DNA of 64,000 nt from DAOSXA01 sp964526835 (GTDB taxonomy: Bacteria > Zixibacteria > MSB-5A5 > GN15 > FEB-12), in the NCBI GenBank assembly GCA_964526835.1, contig CAZGMK010000013.1, positions 13,768 to 77,767 on the forward strand, in the 5' to 3' direction. The notes under the pieces are model-generated. The model made no database searches and was not told the origin of the DNA. It was given only the letters and a program-made list of their open reading frames with translations. Position numbers and translations under genes: made by a program. Below, piece after piece: positions 17,093 through 26,296 of the stretch (position 1 is its first letter; each line of letters opens with the position of its first letter).

Positions 17093-20000
17093 GTTGATCG
17101 AATGGTCGATCGCGAATCGAGGCATGGTTCTGGCCCTAACGGCAGTCCTGTTGCTGGCGGGGGTCTGGGCGGCCAATGAGATAGCGGTTGATGCCATTCC
17201 CGACCTTTCCGATGTCCAGGTGATCATCCAGGCGGAGTACCCGGGTCAGCCGCCGCAGGTGGTCGAGGACCAGGTCACCTATCCGCTGTCCACCGCCATG
17301 CTGGCTGTTCCCGGGGCGGTAAATGTCCGCGGCTACAGTTATTTCGGACTCTCCTTCGTGTATGTCATCTTTGAGGACGGCACCGATATCTACTGGGCCC
17401 GCAGCCGGGTGCTGGAGTCGCTTTCCCAGGTGACCGGACGACTGCTCCAGAATGCCACTACCCAGCTCGGACCTGATGCTACCGGAGTAGGCTGGGTCTA
17501 TCAGTATGCAGTGGTCGATACGACGAACAGCTATGACCTGGCGGAACTGCGCTCGCTGCAGGACTGGTTCCTCAAGTACGAACTCTCATCGCTTGACGGG
17601 GTCTCGGAAGTGGCTTCGGTCGGCGGGTTTGTGCGCCAGTATCAGGTGGAGGTGGACCCGCGGAGGCTGGAATTCCACGGTATACCTCTTCAACACGTGA
17701 TCATGGCGGTCAAGCAGTCTACCAGCGCGGTCGGCGGCCGTCTCCTCGAGATGGGCGAGACCGAGTTCATGGTCCGCAGTCAGGCCTATATCGGTGACCT
17801 GGATGACCTGCGCAATACGCCGGTCCACACGCCCGCCGATGGCGCGCCGATCCTGCTCTCCTCGGTGGCCAATATTCAGCTCGGGCCGGATATTCGTCGC
17901 GGCCTCGCCGAACTAAATGGCGAGGGCGAAACCGTCGGCGGCATAATCGTCATGCGCTATGGCGATAACGCCCGTGAAGTGATTGAACGGGTGAAGACCA
18001 AGCTTGGGCAACTGCAATCAGGCCTGCCCGAGGGCGTGGCTATTGTACCTGTCTACGATCGCTCCGGCCTAATTGATCGCGCCACCGTCAACCTGCGCGA
18101 TACCCTGGTCAAGGAGATTGTCATCGTCGCCCTGATTACGCTGCTGTTCCTGCTGCATGTTCGGTCGACCCTGATTGCGGTGATCACCCTCCCCGCCGGC
18201 GTTGGCCTTTCGCTGCTGGTCATGCACCTGCTTGGGATCAATGCCAATATCATGTCGCTGGGAGGGATAGCAATCGCGATTGGCGTTATGGTCGACGCCT
18301 CGGTCGTGATGGTCGAGAACGCGCACAAACACATCGAGCGTGAGGAAGGGATAGGACGGGCGCAGGCGGTGCGAAATGCCGCTGTCGAAGTCGGACCGGC
18401 TCTGTTCTTCTCGTTGCTGATAATCACGGTCTCGTTCCTTCCGGTGTTAGTGCTTGAGGGTCAGTCAGGACGGCTCTTCAAGCCCCTGGCCTATACCAAG
18501 ACCTTCGCGATGGCGGCCTCGGCGATGTTGTCGGTGACGGTTATTCCGGCGCTGGTGGCGCTGTTCCTTCGGGGTAAGATCCGTTCCGAGAAGAGGAACC
18601 CGGTCTCGCGAGTCCTGATCGCCGCATACCGGCCCGTCATATCCTGGGTCCTGCGGTTCCGTTGGCTTACGATAGCCATTGCGGTTGTAGTCCTGGGTGT
18701 CACGGTAATCCCCCTGACCCGGATCGGTTCGGAGTTCATGCCTCCGCTGTACGAAGGCGACCTGTTGTACATGCCGACAACGCTGCCGGGCATATCGATA
18801 ACCAAGTCGAAGGAGCTTCTTCAGCAGACTGATCGCATCATTGCCTCTTTCCCCGAAGTCGAGCGCGTATTCGGCAAGATCGGAAGGGCCGAGACAGCAA
18901 CCGATCCGGCTCCCCTGACCATGCTGGAAACGACAATCATGCTCAAACCCCGGGATGAATGGCGGCCCGGGATGACACCCGACAAGCTGATCGATTCGCT
19001 CGACGCCGCCATCGAGTTTCCCGGGCTGACCAATGCCTGGACTATGCCTATCCGCACCCGGATTGACATGCTCGCCACCGGCATCAAAACACCGGTGGGG
19101 ATCAAGGTCATGGGACCGAACCTCGACAGCCTGAGCGCCATTGCCAGGCGGGTCGAGGATATTGTCAAGCCGATGCGCGGGATCCGATCGGTTTACGCCG
19201 AGCGAGTCACCGGGGGCAACTATGTCGACATAAGCATCGATCGTCTCAAGGCGGCTGCCTACGGTCTGAACGTGGATGACATTCAGAAGACCGTGGCCTT
19301 CGCGGTCGGTGGCATGAATGTCGCGCGCAATATCGAGGGCCGGGAGCGCTACCCGATGAATGTCCGCTACCCCCGCGAACTCCGCGACAGTCCGGAGGCT
19401 CTCGAACGTGCCCTGGTGGCGGCGCCCAACGGACGTATGGTCCAACTCGGCCAGGTCGCCGATCTGAAGATCTCCAAAGGGGCCGCCATGATCAAATCCG
19501 AGAATGCCCGCCCCACCGCCTGGGTGTTTGTCGATCTCAAGGGTGTCGATGTCGGCACATTCGTGGATCAGGCCCGGTTGCGCGTGGCCGAGCAAGTCGA
19601 TCTGCCGGCCGGCTATTCGCTGGTATGGTCCGGCCAGTACGAGAACATGCAGGCGGTCGCCGAGAAACTACGCGTGATTGTGCCCTTGACCCTGTTCACC
19701 ATTCTGTTGCTGTTGTATCTGCATTTCCGCAACATTACCAACAGCCTGATTGTCCTGTTGTCGTTGCCGTTTGGCCTCGTGGGTGGTGTCTGGCTGTTCT
19801 ACCTCTACGGCTTCAATGCCTCGGTGGCTGTCTACGTAGGTTTCATCGCCCTTGCGGGCCTGGCCGCGGAGACAGGGGTGGTGATGCTGGTGTACCTCGA
19901 TGAAGCGGTCGGGAGATTCCGTCGCCTGGGACGCCTGTCGACACAAGACGATCTCAAGGCCGCGGTCATGGAAGGCGCCGTCGAACGTGTGCGTCCCAAG

Positions 20001-20189
20001 ATCATGACTGTTGCCACCACGATTATCGCCCTGCTGCCGGTGCTGCTCGGTCACGGGGCGGGCTCGGAGGTGATGCAACGTATCGCCGCCCCGATGGTCG
20101 GCGGGATGGTAACCTCCACCCTGCTGACCCTCATTGTCGTGCCGGCGCTTTACTACCTGACCCAGCGTCGAAAAATGGGCGCAGCATAG
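17082..20189 (+). CDS. cusA: Heavy-metal efflux RND pump, CusA-like (second cluster)
   Basis: A 1035-residue inner-membrane Cu(I)/Ag(I) exporter candidate. It shows HME-RND motifs IAVDAIPDLSDVQVII, GTDIYWARSRVLESL, GGIAIAIGVMVDASVVMVEN with the helix-4 Asp, and a C-terminal RVRPKIMTVATTIIALLP. Met614 in PAPLTMLETT and Met663 in RIDMLATGIK lie where, as I recall, E. coli CusA has copper-binding methionines. Together with the Cys/Met-rich adaptor this supports Cu/Ag. The start overlaps the adaptor. No CusF-like chaperone, CusRS, CueR or CsoR regulator is in the window. The gene ends 69 bases before a convergent minus-strand gene. Confidence 0.93.
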   Translation: MITKLIEWSIANRGMVLALTAVLLLAGVWAANEIAVDAIPDLSDVQVIIQAEYPGQPPQVVEDQVTYPLSTAMLAVPGAVNVRGYSYFGLSFVYVIFEDGTDIYWARSRVLESLSQVTGRLLQNATTQLGPDATGVGWVYQYAVVDTTNSYDLAELRSLQDWFLKYELSSLDGVSEVASVGGFVRQYQVEVDPRRLEFHGIPLQHVIMAVKQSTSAVGGRLLEMGETEFMVRSQAYIGDLDDLRNTPVHTPADGAPILLSSVANIQLGPDIRRGLAELNGEGETVGGIIVMRYGDNAREVIERVKTKLGQLQSGLPEGVAIVPVYDRSGLIDRATVNLRDTLVKEIVIVALITLLFLLHVRSTLIAVITLPAGVGLSLLVMHLLGINANIMSLGGIAIAIGVMVDASVVMVENAHKHIEREEGIGRAQAVRNAAVEVGPALFFSLLIITVSFLPVLVLEGQSGRLFKPLAYTKTFAMAASAMLSVTVIPALVALFLRGKIRSEKRNPVSRVLIAAYRPVISWVLRFRWLTIAIAVVVLGVTVIPLTRIGSEFMPPLYEGDLLYMPTTLPGISITKSKELLQQTDRIIASFPEVERVFGKIGRAETATDPAPLTMLETTIMLKPRDEWRPGMTPDKLIDSLDAAIEFPGLTNAWTMPIRTRIDMLATGIKTPVGIKVMGPNLDSLSAIARRVEDIVKPMRGIRSVYAERVTGGNYVDISIDRLKAAAYGLNVDDIQKTVAFAVGGMNVARNIEGRERYPMNVRYPRELRDSPEALERALVAAPNGRMVQLGQVADLKISKGAAMIKSENARPTAWVFVDLKGVDVGTFVDQARLRVAEQVDLPAGYSLVWSGQYENMQAVAEKLRVIVPLTLFTILLLLYLHFRNITNSLIVLLSLPFGLVGGVWLFYLYGFNASVAVYVGFIALAGLAAETGVVMLVYLDEAVGRFRRLGRLSTQDDLKAAVMEGAVERVRPKIMTVATTIIALLPVLLGHGAGSEVMQRIAAPMVGGMVTSTLLTLIVVPALYYLTQRRKMGAA

Positions 20190-20257
20190 GCTCCTCTGCC
20201 CGAGTATCCTGCAGGGCGTCGGTCAGCGCATCCGGCGCCCTCATTCACTGCGCAGCA

Positions 20258-21436
20258 TTAGAATGCCACCGCCCGGCGGAATCCCTCCGGGTCGGTATCC
20301 CCCTCGGTATTCAACAGAAGAATCACAGCATCGTCGTCCAGGCCAAGACTGCGGCGGCACGCTGCCAGGGCATCCTCTCGACCAAGAGCCAGCAAGGCGG
20401 CCATACTCGCGGCGCCCGATTCGCCGGAGACAATCCGCGGATCGCTGGCGGCTGGATAGTAGGCAGTGCGCATAGCCTCGATGGCGTAGTGATCCGGGAT
20501 CGCCACGAAAGCATCGAAGTACTTACGAATCAGCGGCCAGGCCACTTGCGAAGGCGTGCCGCAGTTCAGCCCCGCCATGACTGTGTCAGGCTCACCGAAA
20601 ACGGCAACCGGGTGACCATCATCGCGAGCCGCCGACCGATACAGGCAATCGGCGGCAAGAGGCTCCACCGAAATCAGCGTCACGGTGTCGTCCTGTTTTA
20701 TGACGCGGTAGTACCAGGCTGCGGCGGCGGCCAGGGCGCCGACCCCGCCGGGGACCAGCACGGCGTCGATGCAGGCGTCGGTCTGTTCGTCGATCTCGGC
20801 GAACATGGTCAGGTAGCCGGCCTGTATCCATCGGGGAATGAGATCGTAACCGGGCCAGGATGTGTCGGAGACAATTGTCCAGCCGTGTTCTTCCGCCTGC
20901 TCGGCGCACTGGCGCACAGCATCGTCGTAGGAGCCACCGATGACATGCACATCGGCGCCTTCGTCCTGTATCGCTGCGATCCTGGCGGGCGCGGTGTTGC
21001 CGGGCATATAGATGACCGCTCGCTGGCCCAGCTTTCGCGCCACCCATGCGACGCCGCGGCCGTGGTTGCCGTCCGTGGCGGTGCAGAGCGTGAAGCTACC
21101 TCGTGATATGACGTCGGATTCGGAGTAAAAGCGGTCGGGCGGCGGCCATGGGGCGCCGCCCCGATGCGCCCGTGATGTCAACAGCCGATAGACCGCGTAG
21201 GATGCCCCCAGCGCCTTGAAAGCCTTCAGCCCGAACCGATGGGACTCGTCCTTGACGACAATACCCCCGAGATCAAGCCGCTTCGCCAGGCCCCGCAGTG
21301 AGAATGTGGGTGCAGGATTGTATTCCGACAAAGAACGGTGCACCGCGCGAACCTCATCAAGCCGAAAGGCATCACCATCGGCAGGATCAATGATAAGGCC
21401 ATGACGTCGATGCTGATTGATCAGACAGCGGCACAT
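20258..21436 (-). CDS. dpaL: Diaminopropionate ammonia-lyase
   Basis: A PLP enzyme of the tryptophan-synthase-beta fold that turns 2,3-diaminopropionate into pyruvate and ammonia. The PLP lysine motif is VVKDESHRFGLKAFKALGASYAV. TATDGNHGRGVAWVARKLGQ, GGVGALAAAAAW, AGLNCGTPSQVAW and SGESGAASMAALLAL follow in the usual order, and the end NTEGDTDP matches. From ATG 21436 it has 392 residues, near the family length of about 400. The frame extends to a GTG at 21526 that would overlap the upstream gene by 52 bases, and that extra part does not resemble the family. It is probably co-transcribed with the unknown gene upstream. Confidence 0.85.
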   Translation of the reverse strand: MCRCLINQHRRHGLIIDPADGDAFRLDEVRAVHRSLSEYNPAPTFSLRGLAKRLDLGGIVVKDESHRFGLKAFKALGASYAVYRLLTSRAHRGGAPWPPPDRFYSESDVISRGSFTLCTATDGNHGRGVAWVARKLGQRAVIYMPGNTAPARIAAIQDEGADVHVIGGSYDDAVRQCAEQAEEHGWTIVSDTSWPGYDLIPRWIQAGYLTMFAEIDEQTDACIDAVLVPGGVGALAAAAAWYYRVIKQDDTVTLISVEPLAADCLYRSAARDDGHPVAVFGEPDTVMAGLNCGTPSQVAWPLIRKYFDAFVAIPDHYAIEAMRTAYYPAASDPRIVSGESGAASMAALLALGREDALAACRRSLGLDDDAVILLLNTEGDTDPEGFRRAVAF

Positions 21437-21474
21437 ATCACAGGATAACAGCCCGCAAAAGTCGTCGCCAGAGA

Positions 21475-22569
21475 TTATCGGCTGGTGACGGCTATCACCC
21501 GCAGACCCGACTCCCGTCGAAGGCACTCGGTCTCTTCTCGGAACCGACAGAAGACGACCATGTCCTCATCATCCACGGCGCTCAAGTCGACATCGCCGCA
21601 ATGCCGGTATTCCTGCTCCTGCCGCCAGTCGGTAATTGCCCCTGAAGACTGCCATCGCCACCGATTCTCGCCATCGGGCGGTTCCTCGGAATCGGCATTG
21701 TAATAGTGAACCGGTACGATACCGAGGTCTTCCGCCACCGACCGCCTGAGACCGATCCCGTACGGCTCGAATGACATGCGGCGATACCGCGCCCGCCATC
21801 GCATTAGAGGCGCCACTTCGACCGGAGGCAGAGCGGAGAAGCAAACACACGGCCGCCTTTCCGGCATCCTCCAGCCCGAGGCGACCAGTCGTCGCGAATC
21901 GAGTATTCTCCGGAGAGTGTGGAGTCCGGCACGAGGGTAGTCATCGGATGCTGCGACACTGCGATAGTACTCCATCTTGGTTTCACCCGGCCACGGGCCG
22001 GCGGCGGTGCGGGTCCAGTGAATCACGAACGGCTCGTCAAAGGTGCGGGCCTCCGGCGATAGATCGGTTGGCTCAATATCGTAGGCCAGGCCCACGCGCC
22101 GAGTCTGATGCGGGACCGCGAAATTCCGCACGACGTATTGCCCTTCGTGCGAGCCGACCGCCCGATCCATGAACCCACCCTTCCTGACCGAGATCGGTAC
22201 GAGGATATCGCTTTGTTTCAGGATCGCCAGGTCCCGCACCCTCATCGCCTCCGGTCTCGACAGGTCATCCCCTGTTCCCACCGGAATCAGCTCTGCGTCA
22301 GCGTAATCCAGTTCAAACTGCGCGGCTATTCGCCTGCCAACCGCTTCATGGTCTTCTCGTTCGACGATAGGGATGAAGACACGGAGCGGCAGCTTCGCCG
22401 ACGAGGCCAGAGCCAGCGTCAGCTCCCAACTCGACTGTCCGACCGAGCAGTTGAGCACCACGTCGCTCCTGGCGATCCAGTCGATCGCCTCGGCGGTGGC
22501 ACGCACCCATTCATCGGTCCCGCACGGTCGCAGGGCCTGACGAGAACTTAGAATCGCCGCTCGCCTCAT
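21475..22569 (-). CDS. Uncharacterised two-domain protein (SLOG-like fold and AbiGi/DUF2743-like part, tentative)
   Basis: About 364 residues, no clear family. The first 150 residues look like a Rossmann-type nucleotide or ligand-binding domain (ILSSRQALRP, SDVVLNCSVGQSSWELTLALAS, LKQSDILVPISVRKGG), reminiscent of DprA/LOG-type SLOG domains. The C-terminal half contains RMSFEPYGIGLRRSVAEDLGIVPVHYYN and later WRQEQEYRHCGDVDL, which recall the AbiGi/DUF2743 group. Both comparisons are from memory. ATG 22569 follows AAAGGA closely, and an alternative GTG lies at 22578. It precedes dpaL by 38 bases on the same strand and has its own promoter-like sequence. Confidence 0.6.
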   Translation of the reverse strand: MRRAAILSSRQALRPCGTDEWVRATAEAIDWIARSDVVLNCSVGQSSWELTLALASSAKLPLRVFIPIVEREDHEAVGRRIAAQFELDYADAELIPVGTGDDLSRPEAMRVRDLAILKQSDILVPISVRKGGFMDRAVGSHEGQYVVRNFAVPHQTRRVGLAYDIEPTDLSPEARTFDEPFVIHWTRTAAGPWPGETKMEYYRSVAASDDYPRAGLHTLRRILDSRRLVASGWRMPERRPCVCFSALPPVEVAPLMRWRARYRRMSFEPYGIGLRRSVAEDLGIVPVHYYNADSEEPPDGENRWRWQSSGAITDWRQEQEYRHCGDVDLSAVDDEDMVVFCRFREETECLRRESGLRVIAVTSR

Positions 22570-22607
22570 CGATCCTTTCACGACTCCAGCATCACTTTTC
22601 GAGGCCC

Positions 22608-22636
22608 AATCTAACAAATTGACCGGGAGGCGGCAA
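22608..22636 (-). promoter_or_regulatory. Sigma-70-type promoter for the SLOG-like/dpaL pair
   Basis: On the minus strand TTGCCG (22636-22631), 17 bases, TAGATT (22613-22608). The predicted start of transcription is near 22601, about 30 bases before ATG 22569. Confidence 0.5.
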
Positions 22637-22693
22637 CTCGGCCCGGCCGCTTTTTGCTTGCCTTGGCCGTCTCACGACACTAATCATGGCATT

Positions 22694-23899
22694 ATGATGA
22701 GGACAACGGTGACTCTTGTCGTAACCTGCCTGCTTTTCACCGGCGGGTTACAGGCCGCGACCTTCACCGTCGAGCGCGGCTCGGACCTGCAGTCGGTAAT
22801 AGACTATGCCTCCGACGGCGATACTCTCCTTCTGGGTCCCAAGGACTTCGCGGCCACATCCACACTCATGGGCGAATCCCTTTGCGGCAATTGCGAGGAT
22901 CCTCAGACCGACGTGCAGGCCAGCTACGGGTTCATTATCAGGGAGAAATCGCTGGTGCTGATCGGCCGCGACCGCCAGAAGACACGCCTGATCACCAACG
23001 CCGGGTACGGCGTCTACATAGAAGACTCACCGAACACCGTGTTGATGAACATGACCATCACCGGCGGTAAACGCGACCCCGACGCCAAAGCCACTGACGC
23101 GGCGGTAGTGGTTCGTCGCTCGCGAGTGTCTGTTATCGATGTCGACATCCGCGACAACGATCACGAGATCGACTCAGTTGTTGTCGGAATCGGCGGGATC
23201 GTTGGCCGCGAGGGCGCGGAACTTGACGTCAGGGGTTGTATCATATCGAACAATAGCTGGGATGGAGTGGCGCTGTACCGCGGCGCCAGCGCCGAGGTAG
23301 TCGACTGCCTGATCAAGGATGGACGCGGCGTTGGTATCGGTGTTACCTGGGACGCCACCTGTATGGTCTATCGCAATGAGGTCACCGGCTATTGGAAGGG
23401 AATCGGGGCTTTCGGCACGTCGTGGGTAGTAGCTCGAAACAACCTCGTGCATGACTGCCTTGGCTGGGGGATCATCGCCACCGGCCAGTCATTCATGGAT
23501 ATCGCCAACAACGTAGTTCACCACAACGGCAACTGCGGCATCGCGCCGTGGTCGACCGAAAGCTGGGGCCGGATAGTCAATAACATCATTACCGAGAACG
23601 GCTGGCGCGATCACTGGGTCTGTCCGTGTGTCGGTGTCTGGAACTATGGCGACTGGGCCAAGTGGCGCTTCTCTCACAACATCGTGTGGGGCAACGAAGC
23701 GGGCGAATACGAGGATATCTGGGACCAGAGCGGCCTGAACGGCAATATCAGCGTCGACCCGCTGTTTGTGGGTGATGGCGACTACCATTTGCAGCCGGAC
23801 TCACCGGCCCTCCATGCCGGCGATACGCTTACCTACAACCCCGACGGCACCATCTCGCACATGGGCATCTACGGCGGCCCGCAGGCTTGGCGGGACTAG
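22694..23899 (+). CDS. Secreted right-handed parallel beta-helix protein
   Basis: A 401-residue exported protein. MMRTTVTLVVTCLLFTGGLQA is a signal peptide. The mature part begins ATFTVERGSDLQSVIDYASDGDTLLL, a common opening for pectate-lyase-like helices, and carries coil repeats rich in Asn and hydrophobic residues (VLMNMTITGG, VRGCIISNNSWDGVAL, ARNNLVHDCLGWGI, IVNNIITENG). It ends with VDPLFVGDGDYHLQPDSPALHAGD, the standard final coil of the DUF1565/NosD-like group. No catalytic triad is evident. A surface or secreted carbohydrate-interacting role is possible. The upstream codons from 22619 are not family-like. Confidence 0.8.
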   Translation: MMRTTVTLVVTCLLFTGGLQAATFTVERGSDLQSVIDYASDGDTLLLGPKDFAATSTLMGESLCGNCEDPQTDVQASYGFIIREKSLVLIGRDRQKTRLITNAGYGVYIEDSPNTVLMNMTITGGKRDPDAKATDAAVVVRRSRVSVIDVDIRDNDHEIDSVVVGIGGIVGREGAELDVRGCIISNNSWDGVALYRGASAEVVDCLIKDGRGVGIGVTWDATCMVYRNEVTGYWKGIGAFGTSWVVARNNLVHDCLGWGIIATGQSFMDIANNVVHHNGNCGIAPWSTESWGRIVNNIITENGWRDHWVCPCVGVWNYGDWAKWRFSHNIVWGNEAGEYEDIWDQSGLNGNISVDPLFVGDGDYHLQPDSPALHAGDTLTYNPDGTISHMGIYGGPQAWRD

Positions 23900-23933
23900 G
23901 CGGCGCGGATCCCTGACAAGAGAGTGACTACAG

Positions 23934-23964
23934 AAAGCCCCAATCCACGAAGGATCGGGGCTTT
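23934..23964. terminator. Bidirectional hairpin terminator
   Basis: A 13-bp stem with one mismatch: AAAGCCCCAATCC (23934-23946), loop ACGAA, GGATCGGGGCTTT (23952-23964). It lies between convergent genes and has A/T-rich ends on both sides. Confidence 0.7.
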
Positions 23965-23990
23965 GCACTTCTGAAGTGAGAATCAAAGAC

Positions 23991-24728
23991 CTAGCCGGTG
24001 TATTCCCAGGTTCCGGTAATGCCGTCAGCATAGTACTGCCCGGAGGTGCCATCTGCATTCCAGGTAACCCACCAGACCGACGTTCCGTCCTCAAAGAACT
24101 CGCATCGTCCCGAACCATCGGCGTTAACATCGACTTCGATAGATAGAGTATCGTTGCCGTCATAGACCACCATGGTCATTCCGAAGACATTACTGACGAG
24201 TGACCAGGTCCACTCAATTGCGAGTTCACCCGTATCCGCATCCCAGGCCTTCATCCACCCGCTCATCCCGGTCTTGTACTCACGAGCCTCGATGAGCTTG
24301 AAGTCATTGTAGGTAGTGCCATCATCGGGATCAGCGCCACTAACAATCGCGTACCAGATGTACTGTGTAGTGGTCTCCTTGAAGACCATTTTGACGGTCA
24401 TTCCGCCTTCAGACCAGGTATAGACCGTTGAGTCATCCTGAGCCTGGCCCGGGTAATGGTGCTTCGAGGCACCCGCAGAAGGGCCGAAGAACGGCGAAAA
24501 GCCTTGTGCCATACTAATATACACCGCAGCCATGGAGCAGTACTGGTTCCCCGATGCCTGCAGATTAGACACAGGTGCGTCGATACCGTCGGCCAGAGCC
24601 GGCTGGACCGATGGACCGGAGCTGCTGCCGGTCGGGTTGGAATCGTCGTCATCGCCACAGCCGACAAATACGAGGCAGGCAAGCGCGGCCAGCATGACCA
24701 TCCAGATAGTCAATCGATTGTGTTGCAT
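23991..24728 (-). CDS. Uncharacterised lipoprotein
   Basis: A 245-residue lipoprotein: signal LAALACLVF, lipobox VFVGC, then an acidic linker (GDDDDSNPTGSSSG) common in lipoproteins of this group. The body is rich in Trp, Tyr, Thr and Gly (QYIWYAIVSGADPDDGTTY, AIEWTWSLVSNVFGM, CEFFEDGTSVWWVTWNADG), suggesting an antiparallel beta barrel or sandwich. No family was recognised. AGGAG lies 10 bases before the ATG. It is alone between a terminator and another minus-strand gene. Confidence 0.75.
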   Translation of the reverse strand: MQHNRLTIWMVMLAALACLVFVGCGDDDDSNPTGSSSGPSVQPALADGIDAPVSNLQASGNQYCSMAAVYISMAQGFSPFFGPSAGASKHHYPGQAQDDSTVYTWSEGGMTVKMVFKETTTQYIWYAIVSGADPDDGTTYNDFKLIEAREYKTGMSGWMKAWDADTGELAIEWTWSLVSNVFGMTMVVYDGNDTLSIEVDVNADGSGRCEFFEDGTSVWWVTWNADGTSGQYYADGITGTWEYTG

Positions 24729-24900
24729 GGTAGATTATCTCCTGAAATCAGCACATTGAAGCAGTGTCTGTTGTTCGGCGGACATAATAGAGCGGCAGAT
24801 AAGCTCTGTCAACGACTTTTCGGCGGGTTTCCCGGGGGTGAGCTACACTGCTACCAGCGTTTCTGCTCAGGTCTCAACAACCGGGCATCGCATCCGGATT

Positions 24901-25914
24901 TCATCGTCCTTCTCCCCTCCTCACGATGATCAGCCCTTCCGAGCCCTGCACGGCCAGCCATTCTCCGTCCGGGGAGAACGTCGCTGTTGTAGCAGCCGGG
25001 CCCCCAGGAATGTCCTCCAGAAACGTGAGCTCCTCATCCTCAATATCGTAGATTGCTGCACGATCGACAATTACTGACTCGCCGTCATCACAAGTGACGA
25101 GCATTGCTACTTCCCCATGGTTCAGATCGACAGAATGGTGCATGAAACCACAGTAGGGTGCGTTTTCCGGAAGCCCGTGTTTCTCGATCAGAGCATACAA
25201 GTCAACAAGGCTTTCTGTCTGAACATCGTAGATAACGCCATTATGCATTATGTACCGAAGATCCCCGCTCACAGAACTGGGGATGGCATGCATAAACCCA
25301 AACGGCTTCTCGGCCAGCAGCGTCGAATCGGCTTCGTCGCACTGAACCAGATAGACGTTGTCATCATGCACCCGCACCAGATGGTTGGCCGACGGGTCTC
25401 GCAATGCGCTGTCCTGCGTTATGATGCGGATACTCCGCCGGTCGCCGCGCTCGATCTCGATGCACACGGCACCCTCTACCGTTCGGGTCGGGCCGTAGGT
25501 AACCGTCGTTGGCTCCGCAGGACTGCCGTCTACCGGCTGAGGCCCTCCAACGAATTCATAGCTCAGCTCGGTTTCGATTTCGCAGTTGTTCAGGTTGAGC
25601 AGGCCATACGCATGGTCGCTGGACCGTGAACTGGTGAAGACCATCGATCTGAACAGGATAGTCGAATCGCTGACCCACACGTAGTCCCGCACGCCCTCGG
25701 GGAGCTTGCAACTGGTGAGCTGTGCTCCGGTCGTGTCGTAGACCCTCAGCTCCTGCCCGTGAATGCAGGCGATCCTGGCCCCGTCAGGCGACCAGGTGTA
25801 CGATCCGCAGTGCCCCAGGTTGACGATCTTCCCTGGTTGGAAGCCCGCGGCCGAACCGGCGATAACCACCGCCAACAGGCAGACCAGGGCAAGGGGTTTG
25901 AGTTTGTGTCTCAT
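24901..25914 (-). CDS. Secreted beta-propeller-like protein (WD40/TolB-type repeats)
   Basis: 337 residues from ATG 25914, which follows AAAGGAG at an ideal distance. The longer frame to 25974 lacks support. The signal peptide is KPLALVCLLAVVIAGSAAG. The body has propeller-blade features with SPDGARIAC near the start and FSPDGEWLAVQGSEGLIIVRR at the end, and strands between (YVWVSDSTILFRSM, RYIMHNGVIYDVQ). It probably folds as a six- or seven-bladed propeller in the periplasm or outside the cell. No enzyme motif is seen. Confidence 0.7.
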   Translation of the reverse strand: MRHKLKPLALVCLLAVVIAGSAAGFQPGKIVNLGHCGSYTWSPDGARIACIHGQELRVYDTTGAQLTSCKLPEGVRDYVWVSDSTILFRSMVFTSSRSSDHAYGLLNLNNCEIETELSYEFVGGPQPVDGSPAEPTTVTYGPTRTVEGAVCIEIERGDRRSIRIITQDSALRDPSANHLVRVHDDNVYLVQCDEADSTLLAEKPFGFMHAIPSSVSGDLRYIMHNGVIYDVQTESLVDLYALIEKHGLPENAPYCGFMHHSVDLNHGEVAMLVTCDDGESVIVDRAAIYDIEDEELTFLEDIPGGPAATTATFSPDGEWLAVQGSEGLIIVRRGEGR

Positions 25915-26229
25915 GGCTCTCCTTTCACAAGATACGGTTAGAGAATCACAAGAATGCACCTCGTCGGCGTTCATCCCGTTGTGATTCGTTCAGTACTGTC
26001 AAAGCGTAAGAAAGGCCGCTATGGCGAGGGCCTCCCCGAAGGGCACGGCGTCGCATCTCTTCGTACCGGCTTGGCGCACTTAACGGCTGTTTTCCCACCA
26101 CCAAGGTAGCGTGAGAAGGAAGTCGGGGCAAGTCGAAAGTCGGCTCGCGTGTCTGCTTTAGCTTGAAAGGAGCTTTCCTGTCCAGCCGTTGTCCTCGTGA
26201 CCTGCCATTGAGCGACCGTCAACTCCCGC
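25915..26229. other. Intergenic region between divergent genes
   Basis: About 315 bases between the propeller gene (minus) and the hut promoter. Short frames exist on both strands but none has a ribosome site or recognisable product. No repeat, RNA gene or clear operator was seen. Confidence 0.4.
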
Positions 26230-26258
26230 TTGCCAGAGCCGGAAAGCGCACATATATT
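26230..26258 (+). promoter_or_regulatory. Sigma-70-type promoter of hutU
   Basis: TTGCCA (26230-26235), 17 bases, TATATT (26253-26258), giving a leader of about 30 bases before GTG 26297. Confidence 0.6.
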
Positions 26259-26296
26259 CGTCAGATTGAACGAACAACTGGACCAGGAGTGCGATA

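Noticed and set aside
18465..19595. Minus-strand frame of 376 codons opposite the CusA-like gene
   Set aside because: It is antisense to an intact RND pump with continuous family similarity and has no ribosome site or recognisable product.
17082..20189. Claim that a third CusA copper-binding methionine is replaced
   Set aside because: I could not place the third E. coli methionine reliably by residue spacing, so only two positions are reported.
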